Counted from the stretch's first letter, positions 13,065 to 24,139 are shown. The stretch is 64,000 nt of DNA from Paralvinella palmiformis (GCA_025642065.1 JAODUP010000666.1:96001-160000); one strand, 5' to 3'. The notes: generated by a model not told the origin, from the letters alone. Made by a program: numbers and translations.

Positions 13065-13338
13065 GGGGTTAATTCCATTTTGTCAAGTCCAAATCAAATT
13101 TATTAATTCAATATTTATCAATTCTAATTCCATTTTTACCTACTCAGAGTACTTACTCCTAGCAATTTATATTCCAACTAGGATTGTCATGGAAGAAATA
13201 TTTCTGAATTAAAAAATTAAATGGTAAATTAATTTGTGGATTTATTTGTAGTAAACTTCAATTCTAATTTTATCAATTCCAAATCCATTTAAAAAAAATA
13301 TTCCATTATTGGAATTACCCGTGAATTGAATTGACCCC
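13065..13338 (+). mobile_element. MITE family A copy
   Basis: Begins ggggttaattcc and ends gaattgaattgacccc, inverted ends like the 7814 copy. The core includes ctactcagagtactt and gaaatatttctgaatt, which recur inverted in the copy at 14085-14420. Flanked by AT dinucleotides. Confidence 0.7.
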
Positions 13339-13339
13339 A

Positions 13340-13680
13340 TATCCAATAGCTGGTATCAACTGTGAATTTATTCCTTTCTCTTTACATGTTTAATTTCACA
13401 ATGAAAATTTCCAAATCAGACTGTTGGTCCTTCATAATAAACACGGATAGAATATAAATAACATCAAAGTAATGATGTTTAATACACTTCCGACATTTTG
13501 TAAGCTATTATTAATTTATTGAAGTACTGTTGACAAACTCGTATCACAGGAATATGAATAAATTTATAAAATGTTATTCCAGCTTATATGTTTCTGGAAA
13601 GGCTCTATTTATTCTTGTTGTCTTACCATTATTAACTCAATATACTGATCTATAAGAATGCTATGTAATTGTTTAGAACT
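13340..13680. other. intergenic interval
   Basis: AT-rich sequence between the membrane-protein gene's poly(A) signal and the first recognised nucleotidyltransferase exon. The missing first exon of that gene was looked for here and not found. Confidence 0.4.
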
Positions 13681-13687
13681 TACAGAT

Positions 13688-13693
13688 TTTATT
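13688..13693 (-). terminator. AATAAA polyadenylation signal
   Basis: Minus-strand AATAAA about 110 nt past the TGA at 13803, consistent with the end of the membrane-protein transcript. Confidence 0.55.
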
Positions 13694-13802
13694 TGCATAA
13701 ATATTTTCATGATAAATATAAAGCAATTCTTCCAGACATGTCTTTGTTCTGATAAATATTAGTGGGACGCTGAAATGCTTCAAAATTTCAGCTCTCTCCA
13801 AC

Positions 13803-14907
13803 TCAGTTCGTTTTCTTCCAACCAATCACCTCCAAAATTATCTGACATACATGTAGGTTTTCTTATAATGCACTGAATATGGTACAGCCAACACAAACTA
13901 CATATATTAAAAAATATTTATTATTTATTATGATTTCTTACAATATGTTATCATTTGAGGTGTCAAGATGCCAAATCAAACCAATGGTCTATAAAGAAAA
14001 CGTTGACAGACATGACATGAGTGTATCAATAACACTGTTTGACTTGTAAATTATTAGAGATAAATATCAGAATCTTGGATATTGAATTGGATATTGAATT
14101 GAATAAACCAACTCAATTCCGGAATTGGAATTGCTGGTCAATTCCAAAATTGGAATTGATTATTTAAAAAAGGAATTGGTATTGATAAATTTGAAATTTA
14201 AATTAAGATTTCCTACAAATAAATTAAATCCACAAATTAATTTACCACTGAATTTTTTTATTCAGAAATATTTATTCCATGGCAATCCTACTTGGAATAT
14301 AAACTACTCCGAGTAGGTACTTGGAGTAGGTACTCATGGTAATAGTAGGTAAAAAAATTGAATTGATACATTTGGAATTGATAAATTTGATGTGGAATTG
14401 GCCAAATGGAATTGATATAAACATTGAATTAATCAACAGGTATTACATACAGTATAAACAATAAACACACACACATGGTAGTTCAATTTATAAATTCTAA
14501 CTTTATACAAGGTTTAGGAATGATGATAATCTATTATCTTTTACAAACTCACATAAGTAATGGTAATGATGAAGATACAGCACAGGGTTCCATGATTAGA
14601 TCCAGTCAGAAAACTGAACCCAGAGATGCCCCCCCCCCAGGGGCTCTAATCTACTCCGTATATTATCAACACCCAGGATGTTGGTAGGAATGTTCCATGT
14701 GTACTGTATCAGCTAGCCAGCCATAAGACTGCAGTGATGAGGGTGATGTTATCAAGACATACCAGCGACAGATATAACTTCAACCCGGAGAGAAGTAAAT
14801 AACAGAAAATGAAGGGCAGAATCTGGAAGTAGTCGACTAAACCAATAAAATAACAGGCCAACATAGAAATATTACACCATGTCAACAGATGATTTTCCTT
14901 CTTTAAC
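13803..14907 (-). CDS. multi-pass membrane protein, last two exons, C-terminal KKxx
   Basis: Exon 14907-14763 (acceptor ctctcaccag, donor gtatgtc) encodes a strongly hydrophobic stretch including SMLACYFIGLVDYF and ILPFIFCYLLLSGLK, most likely two membrane helices. It leaves phase 0 and joins 13841-13803, reading IILEVIGWKKTN and stop. The last four residues KKTN fit the dilysine KKxx signal that retrieves type I and multi-pass proteins to the ER, so an ER location is inferred. An AATAAA lies about 110 nt downstream. The upstream part of the gene was not found; the exon enters with two carried bases. Family not recognised. Confidence 0.55.
14085..14420 (-). mobile_element. MITE family A copy, inverted and diverged
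   Basis: Contains the family's ggaattggaattg motifs and the core gaatttttttattcagaaatattt, the inverse of the copy at 13065. Ends are degraded. A short ORF inside it is only low-complexity N/L/K sequence and is not a gene. Confidence 0.65.
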
Positions 14908-14999
14908 CTGGTGAGAGAAGGACTGGGAAAAGTTACAACAAATACCCTTATATGGGGACGGATTATCCTATAGGCTAACATAGGCTGCAGCCTGCGGGG

Positions 15000-16620
15000 C
15001 CCTCGAGCCTAGGGGCCTGCTAAAAGATTTTCAAATAAATGTTTTCTGAAAAGTAAACATAATATTTTTTGACTGCTGAATAATTCATTTAACTTAAAAT
15101 AAAATTTCAATCTCAAAAGAGGAGGTCCCGGAGTCTGAAAACCCAATTTTACAAAAGAGACCCCAGTTTGAAGACCTTTATTTGAGATAAGGATCACCAT
15201 AATCTCATTAGCCTACCCCAAAAGGTCATAATCTGGTGCTGCCCTTATAATGTTCATTATATTGGTAACTACAATAAAAAATGATAAATCAATTGCTCTT
15301 ATTGGTACTGGTCCTACTTTCTGGTAAATCTAAAAATTTTGGATATCTTAAATGTTCAACACTAAGCATCAGAATAGTGTTTACTCCCTGTTCCATTTGG
15401 AAATATTCCTATCCAAGACTTCAATGCACAATAATCCTTGTACTTACTATGTAAATATGATTGAGAGCTAGCAATGATGGATTCTGCTTGAACATAACAA
15501 TTTGAAGCAATCTGGCATGTTTGTATCAGTCTTTCAGACTAAATTGATATCTGTCCCATGATTAAAATGTAACAAATTCTCATAAAATACATATTTATAG
15601 CTAATTGAACACCTATTTCAAATGTTCAACCCTCTATCTGCATATAAACATTGGTTGTTCATCAACTATTATGAATAAGAGTTGGGCTGTCTAGCTGGAC
15701 TGATAGATTAATACAGATAATGTGGACATTTGTGACTGAAGGTTCGACTCAAATGAAAAACACTTACTTTTTGGTAAGAAGAGAAACCAGTGGAAAAGAT
15801 TTACAGTTACACACTGTCATACCTTTCAAATTTATACTGTCAAAATTATTCGATGCGAACTTCATGATTAATACCAGAATTTCTTTTGTTTTTTTCTTCT
15901 AATATATTTGTTCCTCTATATCTGGATTTTCAGTAGCTGTATAGAGTCTCCACACCAGTCTTCATAAAACTGCTTCAACAGTAACATCATGTTCATCTGC
16001 TTCAACATAATCATCACCATTATCACTACCAGAAATATTATTACAAACTAAATTATTTATCCGTGGATCAGAATGAATACCATTTTTTTTAGAACTTGGT
16101 TAACTCTGAAATATGGAATGTCAATATTATAATCTCGCTGTTGGCTTCATAAAGTATATTTTTATATTTTATATGTAGATTTACTAAGCTATTCAGTAAT
16201 TTACTGCCTAAAAATAGGTCAAGTATTAAAGAGTAAGGGAATGCGGTGAACGTTTTCTGTATCTTCACAAAACACATACACCAATGGAAATATGGAAGGA
16301 TAAACTTTAAATATTAAATGCCACAACAATACAATTGGTTGACCTAATCAACTATATTGATGGAACTTGGACGACCAGTGTAGGCATGTTCCTGAGTTCA
16401 GTAATCTATTTGGCACAACCAGTAAGCCAGGATAATGATTATGTAGAATACATCTAAAATATTATGACTTTTACAGTTATTCTGTTTGTTTATGATTATT
16501 ATATAAACAAACACACCACAAACCACATTTTTAATTGCAAATAATGAAATATTTAATAAATGAGCATATAAATCGTCTTGTAGTCTATTCACTAGCATAA
16601 GGGTAGTCTAGGAACTAGTC
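15000..16620. other. stretch with only weak exon candidates
   Basis: AT-rich. A 36-nt minus segment at 15483-15448 has splice-like ends (acceptor caagcag, donor gtaagtac) and could be an exon, but its phase does not fit the 14907 exon. An acidic minus-strand reading near 16070-15960 (GSDNGDDYVEADEHDVTVEA) ends at a stop and has no context. Neither is called as a gene. Confidence 0.35.
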
Positions 16621-16621
16621 T

Positions 16622-16800
16622 TAATGGAACAGTTCACCTTCATTTCAAATTTGTATGACTGATCCAAATATGTTCAAAGAAATGATGAATTATGTCAAAA
16701 TATGAACATAATCAATAATCCAGTTCAAAGTGCTGGTGAATTAACTATAACTCATATGAAGAGGCTGCCATTTTGAAGTCGGACATGGACCAGATGTTCA
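16622..16800 (+). mobile_element. MITE family B, diverged partial copy
   Basis: Shares TTCATTTCAAATTT, aataatccagttcaaagtgctg and gctgccattttgaagt with the 8106 copy. The right end is missing or too diverged to place. Confidence 0.65.
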
Positions 16801-17404
16801 CAAACTTGATATTACTTAACACAGCTATTTGTATCCCTCAGATAAAACAATGCAAACAAGTGTCAGCCAAGCATATCATTTTGGAACAAAAGTATTTTTA
16901 CAACTATTATTGTATTGTTGGTTCAAACAGCCTTAAAATGTACTGAAATGGCCCCGAAAAAACTACTTTGTAGCATTTCTTATGAAGATTGTTTTATACA
17001 TGAAACATCTACACCTACTGTGTGATGCCAGATTTATGTAGCTATAAGTAGGTTAATCACAGGGTAAGGTCATGAGGATAGGCTGAGCCAGAACAGCTGT
17101 GACATGAATTAATCTGGATTGAAATTATCATTGTGCCAGTTGACGCCACTGCACACAGCTTTATCCTTCCAGCTTCTCCATACAATCTGGCATTCAAGGA
17201 AGTTGTAACCCTCCAGCAACTTGAATTATTTCTTTATATCTATCATATCAGGTAGACTGTCAACTCACGTCAATCTCAGCCCACCTATTTGGTTGTTAAA
17301 GTGATACTCCTATGTATTGTTATGTAGAATTAAATGGCTGGCCTAATTAAATATATGTGTGTTTGTGTACAAAAATTAAATGTTTTCTGAATGTCGATGT
17401 GCAA

Positions 17405-17620
17405 CCCCACCACTGTGGCAGTGTCTGGCAACTCGGTCAAGTCCTCTGACCACTCTGAGATCGCTGACCCCACCACCATGGTAGTGTCTGGCGACTCGGT
17501 CAAGTCCTCTGAGCACTCCGAGATCGCTGACCCCACCACCAGGTAGTGTCTGGTGACTTGGTCAAGTCCTCTGACCACTCCGAGATCGCTGACCCCACCA
17601 CCACAGCAGTGTCTGGCGAT
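17405..17620 (-). repeat. 63-bp tandem repeat, about 3.4 units, open on the minus strand
   Basis: Unit starts recur at 17405, 17468, 17531 and 17593, so the period is 63, 63 then 62. On the minus strand the unit encodes 21 residues containing VVGSAISEWSEDLT. The single-base loss in the third unit shifts the frame, so the ORF continues in two frames. A flanking minus-strand ORF (to 17760) includes FNSTVGNTMWASPHVAFSK. Whether it is expressed is unknown; a codon-length period suggests it was once coding. Confidence 0.75.
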
Positions 17621-17889
17621 AATTCATGAACTATCAGGTATGTTGCCACATCACCAAATAGAGTGAATGGTCCTCGACTCGACTTTGAGAACGCTACGTG
17701 GGGGGAAGCCCACATGGTGTTCCCAACCGTGGAGTTGAAAGGGTGCACCTTCCATTTCATGCAGGCAAAGAGTTATCAGGGCTCAAACAGGGCTAAAATT
17801 AAGCATGATTTTGAAAGCTGCATAATTAGTGGTACCCCATGGCACTACAAAGTGGTCTAAATCTGAAAATATTTGTTAGGAAATGGTAA

Positions 17890-17912
17890 AATATATATAT
17901 ATATATATATAT
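17890..17912. repeat. (AT)n microsatellite
   Basis: Short AT run. Confidence 0.85.
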
Positions 17913-18172
17913 GTGAAACATAACAGTGGTGTGCATAATATAACTATTCACCTAATCCCCTGGTGGAAAAGCACACAGGTGGGCCAAGATCGGCGACATC
18001 CCAAAACGTATTTACAATAAATACTTTAATGCAAAATGGGCCAAAATCAACATATAGACTATTGATGAGACTCACATTAATCTCAGCTCATTGACATTAT
18101 AGTATGAGCCACTATTTTAACGTTAATCCGCTTGGAATACGTGGGCCAAGTTTGAAAGGCCAAGATCAATGG

Positions 18173-18358
18173 TGATGATGATGGATGTTTTACAGTCACT
18201 TTTGTGCACATGGTAGGCTAAATGGGCCGAGCAACCTCCAAAGGTAATGAAGCGAAGTCAAAGATGAAACAACCTTCAGATATGCCAGCGCCGAGATTTG
18301 AACACAGTGGTAGTGATCTGTAGTCCAACACGCTACCGTTAGACCACCGAGCCACCCA
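18173..18358 (-). mobile_element. SINE family A, full length with 14-bp target duplication
   Basis: Reverse orientation: 3' tail (gatgatgatggatg) at the left, tRNA-like head with B-box-like sequence at the right. Flanked by gccaagatcaatgg at 18159-18172 and 18359-18372, a perfect target-site duplication. Family A copies are about 190 bp with an (ATC)n-type tail. Confidence 0.9.
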
Positions 18359-18536
18359 GCCAAGATCAATGGACATGAGAGGATCTATAGATCTAGTTCG
18401 TGACTACCATTGATGATCGAGTAATTTTTAGTTACTTCTATAAACATTACACATGATTTAAGTCATTTTAGTGAACTCTTCCTTTAAGTTTTAAGTCTAG
18501 ATCTAGTATCAATTACTAGATCTCTAAACCAACCTA

Positions 18537-18685
18537 CATCATTATCATTATAATTTATGCCACATCATTATAATTTATGCCACATCATTATCATTATAAT
18601 TTATGCCACATCATTATCATTATAATTTATGCCACATCATTATCATTATAATTTATGCCACATCATTAGCATTATAATTTATATG
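18537..18685. repeat. 26-bp tandem repeat
   Basis: About six units of catcattatcattataatt plus tatgcca. The second unit lacks part of the ATTATC segment. Confidence 0.9.
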
Positions 18686-19115
18686 ACAGTATGGGTATGA
18701 TGAGTATCGTGAGTAGATAAAATCATTCATTTCATAGACCGTCTTACGGCGTCAAGTCTAGATCTAGATCAGTAGATCATTAGATGTCACCTCACACTTG
18801 ATTTGTCTTGTGCAAGTTTTTAATAATGTCCCACAGACCTAACTGTATTACAACATGAAAATTATATGATCAATTTAGGTGATTAATTCAAATAATTAAC
18901 TTAATAAACACACTTTAATCTCCTTCTCTAATAAAGTTCCATGTCCCGCAACGAGAATTATACAAATCATTGTATACAAACAATTTTATCTTTATTATCG
19001 CTCAGGGAACAAGCCTATTCATCCATAAGACTAATCGCTCCACTCGACTAATCGCCCCACAAAACACAACTCGCCAGATTTTCAAGACACTGCGCACCAC
19101 TATGATATTTGAAAG

Positions 19116-19118
<3 letters not shown>

Positions 19119-19157
<39 letters not shown>

Positions 19158-19193
19158 ACACACATACACATATATATATATATATATATATAT

Positions 19194-19227
<34 letters not shown>
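19119..19227. repeat. compound (AT)n microsatellite
   Basis: Three AT runs separated by tcaacacacatacac and tcaaca. Confidence 0.9.
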
Positions 19228-19229
<2 letters not shown>

Positions 19230-19318
19230 GGAAATGTTTGTGAATACAGGTCATTTCGGGACAAGACCGAATATGGACAAGACCTATATATATAGAAAAC
19301 ACCGCTTCAAATTTTATT

Positions 19319-19691
19319 AGTGAGCTCAGTTGGCCTAGCGGTTAAGCACCCGGCACTTGATGCCAACGGTCACAGGTTCGAATCCCGTAAGAGGTCGAAA
19401 CTTTTCCAGAGATTAATTTCTCGGCTCACAACATCGTGAGTGGGTGACTACGTTAAATAGCTCTGCCGTCTCCACTGCATTTGTTAAATAAAGGGGGACG
19501 TTAAAAGCCCTGAGGACGTAAAACACTATGGCAGTGTATTTCGGCTCCACCCTCAGTGTATGTCGGCTCCATCTTTCCGTACTGCTCCCCTGTGAGTGGG
19601 GGGAGGAGGTTTCTCGACCACTCGAACATAGAGGCTGTGCCGAATAAGCGACAGCCTGGGGATTCTCCCCGAACAACAAAGCAAATGCCAT
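19319..19691 (+). mobile_element. SINE family B, near full length
   Basis: Opens with a tRNA-like head: A-box-like tggcctagcggttaagc and B box ggttcgaatcc. The body carries ttaatttctcggctc, gacgttaaaa and gtaaaacact, and ends ccccgaacaacaaa. The flanks caaattttatt and caaatgccattttatt look like a slightly altered target duplication. Same family as 35069 and 58056. Confidence 0.85.
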
Positions 19692-19699
19692 TTTATTCC

Positions 19700-20560
19700 C
19701 ATTCAAATCAGCATTGTGGTGAAAATTATAAGATGAATAATCCGTATCTTCTATGTACAAGAAATAGGAATGCGATGGTTGCCGGGAGTGGTGTCACATC
19801 AGATGTGGTATAAACATCTCCAACGAAGACCACAATTTGGTAGTTGAAGGTGGCATAAATAGGTCTATTGGTTGTTTTTGAACAAATAAATAAGTTTATT
19901 ATTAAATTTGTTGTTCAGTAAATACTATCAAATATATAGTATCCCAGATAGCCAAATAGAACATTGAATGGACTAAATTATGCCAATGTGTCGTTAGGCA
20001 ACATTCATCAATCCATCACAGATAGCCAAACAATCTCGGCCCAATCTCGTCCATCTAGGCATACGACATCGTCTCGATCCCAAGTCGAACCGAGATAGCC
20101 GACATCGGCCCGATCTTGGTTTTGCACATGGGATCGATCTTGGTCAGATCTCGGCTGCATCTAGGCTATATCGGTTTCATCTAGGCAGTATATTTGAGTC
20201 CATTCTAGGGATTGTGTGGTTTAATTATGTATACAGAGAATGGAATCCACTTAACACATAAAAATTGGATGTTTTGTTTCATGGTTTAATTGAAGTAGGA
20301 CATTTTGGCAAAATAATTTCAAACGAGCGTCATGCTCATTTCCAAACAATTCATTACTGAAATAAAGTTGGGGAATAGTAATACATGAAACATTTTAAAT
20401 TCACTCAAGTGGAAAAGGCATTGTATATATGCTTATTTTAGTATTTCAGTAATATATAGCTTGTCAGTGTATAGCATAACATCAAACTGCATGTAGGCAT
20501 CACACATCCTAATATTTTATTATAGAAAAGAAATATGCAACCATTTTCTCTTTGATAGAC
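19700..20560. repeat. mostly featureless; degenerate GATC/TCGG-rich patch near 20030-20190
   Basis: Short motifs such as cggcccaatctcg, catcggcccgatcttgg and tcagatctcggctg recur irregularly between about 20030 and 20190 in otherwise AT-rich DNA. No ORF. The remainder shows nothing I can support. Confidence 0.45.
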
Positions 20561-20702
20561 TTTATTTAAATATCATCAGATAGCGGTATCCTCTTGACCC
20601 TCCCCCATTCCTGTCTTTGGTCCCAGTGAACCACTTTGAAAGGCACTCCTGGGTTGCTTTGTCTGTGGCATCCCTCGTTTCTTGGTTTCTCCTGACAGAT
20701 TC
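20561..20702 (-). other. candidate terminal exon with poly(A) signal
   Basis: Minus strand: acceptor ttaattgcag at 20702, then about 130 nt ending at AATAAA (20561-20566). Two frames are open to a stop; one includes PFKVVHWDQRQEWGRVKR. It probably follows the DUF4806-like exon at 20894-21046, whose donor gtaagtaat lies at about 20885, so it could be 3' UTR or coding depending on whether the TGA at 20894 is a mutation. Confidence 0.4.
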
Positions 20703-20893
20703 TGCAATTAAAATACAAAAATAGTAAGATACCATTGCATATATCTCAATTTGTAATGAAATTTAACATACTAATTTCATAAAATAAACTGATAACGCCG
20801 ACAAGCAATATATTTTAGGGCAGTTCTCTCAAGCGTCCCTATCCTGACAATTATTTAACACTACACAGTGTGCAATTACTTACTGTGGATGAC

Positions 20894-21046
20894 TCAGTTC
20901 AGTGATTGTAGTGCATTGAATAACTTCTTGTTTTTTGCACCAGTCGGGTTAAACTCCATGCTAATCTTGTTTGTCAGGATTTCCCGACAAATTCTCCTGC
21001 AGACATCCTTCAGGTCACACCCAACTACTGTTCCCAGTAGCGTTAC
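20894..21046 (-). CDS. DUF4806-like exon
   Basis: Acceptor tttcaccag at the right. The only open frame gives VGCDLKDVCRRICREILTNK then FNPTGAKNKKLFNALQSL and a stop. This resembles the C-terminal DUF4806 block (G-x-D-L-x-D, R-R-I, LTN, then a G-x-K-x-K-x-x-F motif), found in multi-copy genes of invertebrates, often in mobile or repetitive contexts. The stop lies before a good donor, so this may be a truncated or NMD-type copy. Function unknown. Confidence 0.5.
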   Translation of the reverse strand, partial: VTLLGTVVGCDLKDVCRRICREILTNKISMEFNPTGAKNKKLFNALQSLN

Positions 21047-21454
21047 CTGGTGAAAAAAGAAGTGACTATTATTTGTACAAACTGGGGTGTAGAACTGTTT
21101 TCAAAATTATTTCATTCATATCACAGCTTGCAGCAGGAGGAAACCCACGACATCCATAGTGCTAAGTGTTGCAGTACACCTTGCAGTCAAATAAATAAAA
21201 CTTTAGAAAATATATGGAACAAATCAGTCGTTCCTAACTTGGTAATTTAAAGATAAAGTTTGGTGTTAGTATTAAATAGAAACACAGAGGAGCATTATGA
21301 TTTAATGATAAAGTTTGAATGGAAATCTGCTGAAATATATGTCTACTGTTGTCAGTTATTTCTTGGATGTTGACTGGACAAGAACATAATGCATTAGCAA
21401 AGCATTAAACTACTTAGACAACTTAAAGGTCTATATTTCAATGAAACAAAATTA

Positions 21455-21538
21455 GCCGTCAATCTCGCCCGTCCCTCGGACACCGACGGCGCCAATCTCG
21501 CCCGTCCCTCGGACACCGCGCCGTCAATCTCGCCCGAC
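21455..21538. repeat. GC-rich short tandem repeat
   Basis: The phrase caatctcgcccgtccctcgg plus acaccg occurs twice and its start a third time, abutting the left edge of the 409-bp array. Its GC content stands out from its surroundings. Confidence 0.75.
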
Positions 21539-21539
21539 T

Positions 21540-23330
21540 AACTTCATACAGCTTTGTTCAATTTCTTTTCCAATGAATCCCGTGCATCACTACAAGGCTC
21601 TCATTTCATGGTACAGCATTTTTACATGTGGCATAGCCTTTATCACGCACAGTGAATAACACATGGCAATGGATACAGCCAACATTCAAGCTAAGGTAAC
21701 TTAATTAGTTTGTGCTTTGACATGATATTTGAATGTGACAAATACAATTCCACTTGTTTCACGTATACCACATCTTCTGATGTATGTCAATTGGAGGGTT
21801 TAGAATGGGTTCATATATACCGTAATTGATTATGAGTTCACTATTAGTATTAAAGTAATGTATCTGTTTTTCAGAGAGGTCCTGCTAATTCTTACCAAAA
21901 CATCGGGATATCTTCAGAAACCTAAAGCTATGGTACTTGTCTGACTAACTTCATACAGCTTTGTTCAATTTCTTTTCCAGTGAATCCCGTGCACCACTAC
22001 AAGGCTCTCATTTCATGGTACAGCATTTTTAAAGGTGACATAGCCTTTATCACGCACAGTGAATAACACATGGCAATGGATACAGCCAACATTCAAGCTA
22101 AGGTAACTTAATTAGTTTGTGCTTTGACATGATATTTGAATGTGACAAATACAGTTTCTCTTGTTTCACGTATACCACATCTTCTGAAGTATGTGCATTA
22201 GAGGGTTTAGAATGGGTTCATATGTACCGTATATGATTATGACTTCACTTTTAATATTAAAGCAATTTATCTTTTTTTTTTTTCAGAGAGGTGTTGCCAA
22301 TTCTTACCAAAACATCGGGATATCTTCAGAAACCTGAAGCAATGGTCCTTGTCTGACAAACTTCATACAGCTTTCTTCAAGCTATTGTACACTGAATCCC
22401 GTGCACACCACAAGGCTCTCATTTCATGGTACAATTTTTCCATGTGGCACTTCACTATTAATATGAAAGCAATTTATCTTTATGTTTCAGATAGGTCCTG
22501 CCAATTCTTATCAAAACATCCGGATATCTTCACAAGTTTGAAACTACGGTCCTTGTCTGACAAACTTCATACAGCTTTCTTCAATCTATTGTACAGTGAA
22601 TCCCGTGCACCACTACAATGCTTTCATTTCATGGTACAGCATTTTTCCATGTGGCATAGTCTTTATCACGCACTGTGGATAACATATGGCAATGGATACA
22701 GTCAACAATTGTAGCCTAGGTAACGTAATTAGTTTGTGCTTTGACATGATATTTGAATGTGACAAATAACAGTTTCTCTTGTTTCACGTATACCACAGAT
22801 TCTGAAGTATGTGCATTAGAGGGTTTAGAATGGGTTCATATGTACCGTATATGATTATGACTTCACTTTTAATATGAAAGCAATTTACCTTTATGTTTCA
22901 GAGAGGTCCTGCCAATTCTAATCAAAACACCGGAATATCTTCAAAAACATGAAGCTATGGTCCTTGTCAGACAAACTTCAAACAGCTTTCTTCAATGTTT
23001 GGTACACTGAATCCCGTGCACCACTACAATGCTTTCATTTCATGGTACAGCATTTTCCATGGGCTCATATGTACCGTATATGATTATGACTTCACTTTTA
23101 ATATTAAAGCAAAGTATTTTTTTTTCAGAGAGGTGTGGCCAATTCTTACCAAAACATCGGGATATCTTCAGAAGCCTGAAGCTATGGTCTTTGTCTGACA
23201 AACTTCATACAGCTTTCTTCAATCACGTGTACACTGAAACCCGTGCACCACTACAAGGCTCTCATTTAATGGTACAACATTTTTCCATGTGGCATAGCCT
23301 TTATCACGTACTGTGAATAACACATGGCAA
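21540..23330 (+). repeat. tandem array of about 409-bp units with about 207-227-bp derivatives
   Basis: The anchor cttcatacagcttt recurs at about 21543, 21952, 22360, 22567, 22977 (variant) and 23204, so unit lengths are roughly 409, 408, 207, 410 and 227. Short units lack the part from cctttatcacgcac to the gttcatatgtaccg region. Each unit has an intron-like end (tttcag before gaggtcctgcc). In later units one frame is open and reads SLSDKLHTAFFN, ESRAPLQ and FHFMVQHFSMWHSLYHAL; earlier units have stops in it. It could be an amplified decayed exon or a non-coding satellite; no protein family recognised. Confidence 0.85.
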
Positions 23331-23339
23331 TGGATAGTC

Positions 23340-24129
23340 AATGTTTCTAACACAGAAGCAATTGAAATAGGGACATTAGGTCGCATTACTTGTTGATTTA
23401 TACAAATCATCAGATATTGCGATTCAGTTGTTCCCCAGTTCTTCACTCAATCACTCATCACAAGGTAGTTGCTTGAAGAGTTCACTGTTGATGTCATATG
23501 GCTCCTTCTTTGACTTTGTCCTTTCCCATGAGTTTGTCATCGGTATCTTGGACAATGATGGGCGGGTTGTGTTTTGTTTGAGCGGAGCTGCTTTGCTGCA
23601 CGGAACATCTTACGACAGTCATAGTCATCGGTTGAAGTGATTTGGTCTGCCAGAGTGTCTGCCTCTTCCACTGCAACTTCCTTTAACCTTTTGTATATAA
23701 GCCATAATATGTTGACGCGCCCTTTCTGAGGGGTAGCGCGGTCTTTACTTTTGCTGTATTGGTAGATCTTAAGCCGCGGTGCCCTTTGATGTTCCGACAG
23801 CTCGGTGACTGTGGGACCCGCTGTATGTTGTGTACTGTTCCTTCTTTTGGGCTCTCCGACCTTATATGCTGCTGAAGTCGTCATATAATCCAGCAGGTCG
23901 GTAAGTGCTTCATTTGGGTCCTGGCTCAATGTGGTGTTTTGGTCAGTGTGTTATGCAGTAGTTCCTGATATGACTGTTGTATTGAAGGGTCTTTACAGGG
24001 TTTGTCAATGTCAGTGCGTGCCTGGCCTGCATCTTTGATGTGATGCTTGTGCATTAGGTTAAGTCTGTCCATCTCTGAGTGATTAACACTACGATGCACA
24101 AATTTCGACGTGCACACTACGATGCTCAT
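23340..24129 (-). mobile_element. non-LTR retrotransposon fragment (linker between endonuclease and RT)
   Basis: Minus-strand readings: HIKDAGQARTDIDKPCKDPS, then after a frame change near 23930 SQDPNEALTDLLDYM, EADTLADQITSTDDYDCRKM and FRAAKQLRSNKTQPA, with VQDTDDKLMGKDKVKEGA in another frame. This is the region that precedes the reverse transcriptase in many LINE ORF2 proteins. Frame changes and missing RT domain make it a dead fragment. A second copy of part of it is at 25380-25530. Confidence 0.65.
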
Positions 24130-24139
24130 ATTTGGACGA

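Noticed and set aside
13690..13753. Minus-strand segment with acceptor atttatcag and donor gtaagttc
   Set aside because: Lies between a stop codon and an AATAAA of the membrane-protein gene and its phase does not fit; better read as 3' UTR.
15009..15200. Minus-strand 63-codon ORF
   Set aside because: No splice context, start or recognisable domain.
18537..18685. CRISPR-like array
   Set aside because: Direct 26-bp tandem repeats with no spacers in a eukaryotic context.
18970..19320. 116-codon plus-strand ORF and its minus-strand counterpart
   Set aside because: Mostly (YI)n from the AT microsatellite; not a gene.
19330..19390. tRNA gene
   Set aside because: A and B boxes are present but it is the head of a dispersed SINE with target duplication and repeated bodies; the same holds for 34470-34535, 35080-35140 and 58672-58735.
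19556..19813. ORFs across SINE family B copies (also near 35163-35517 and 58159-58377)
   Set aside because: Frames run through SINE sequence and are not shared between copies.
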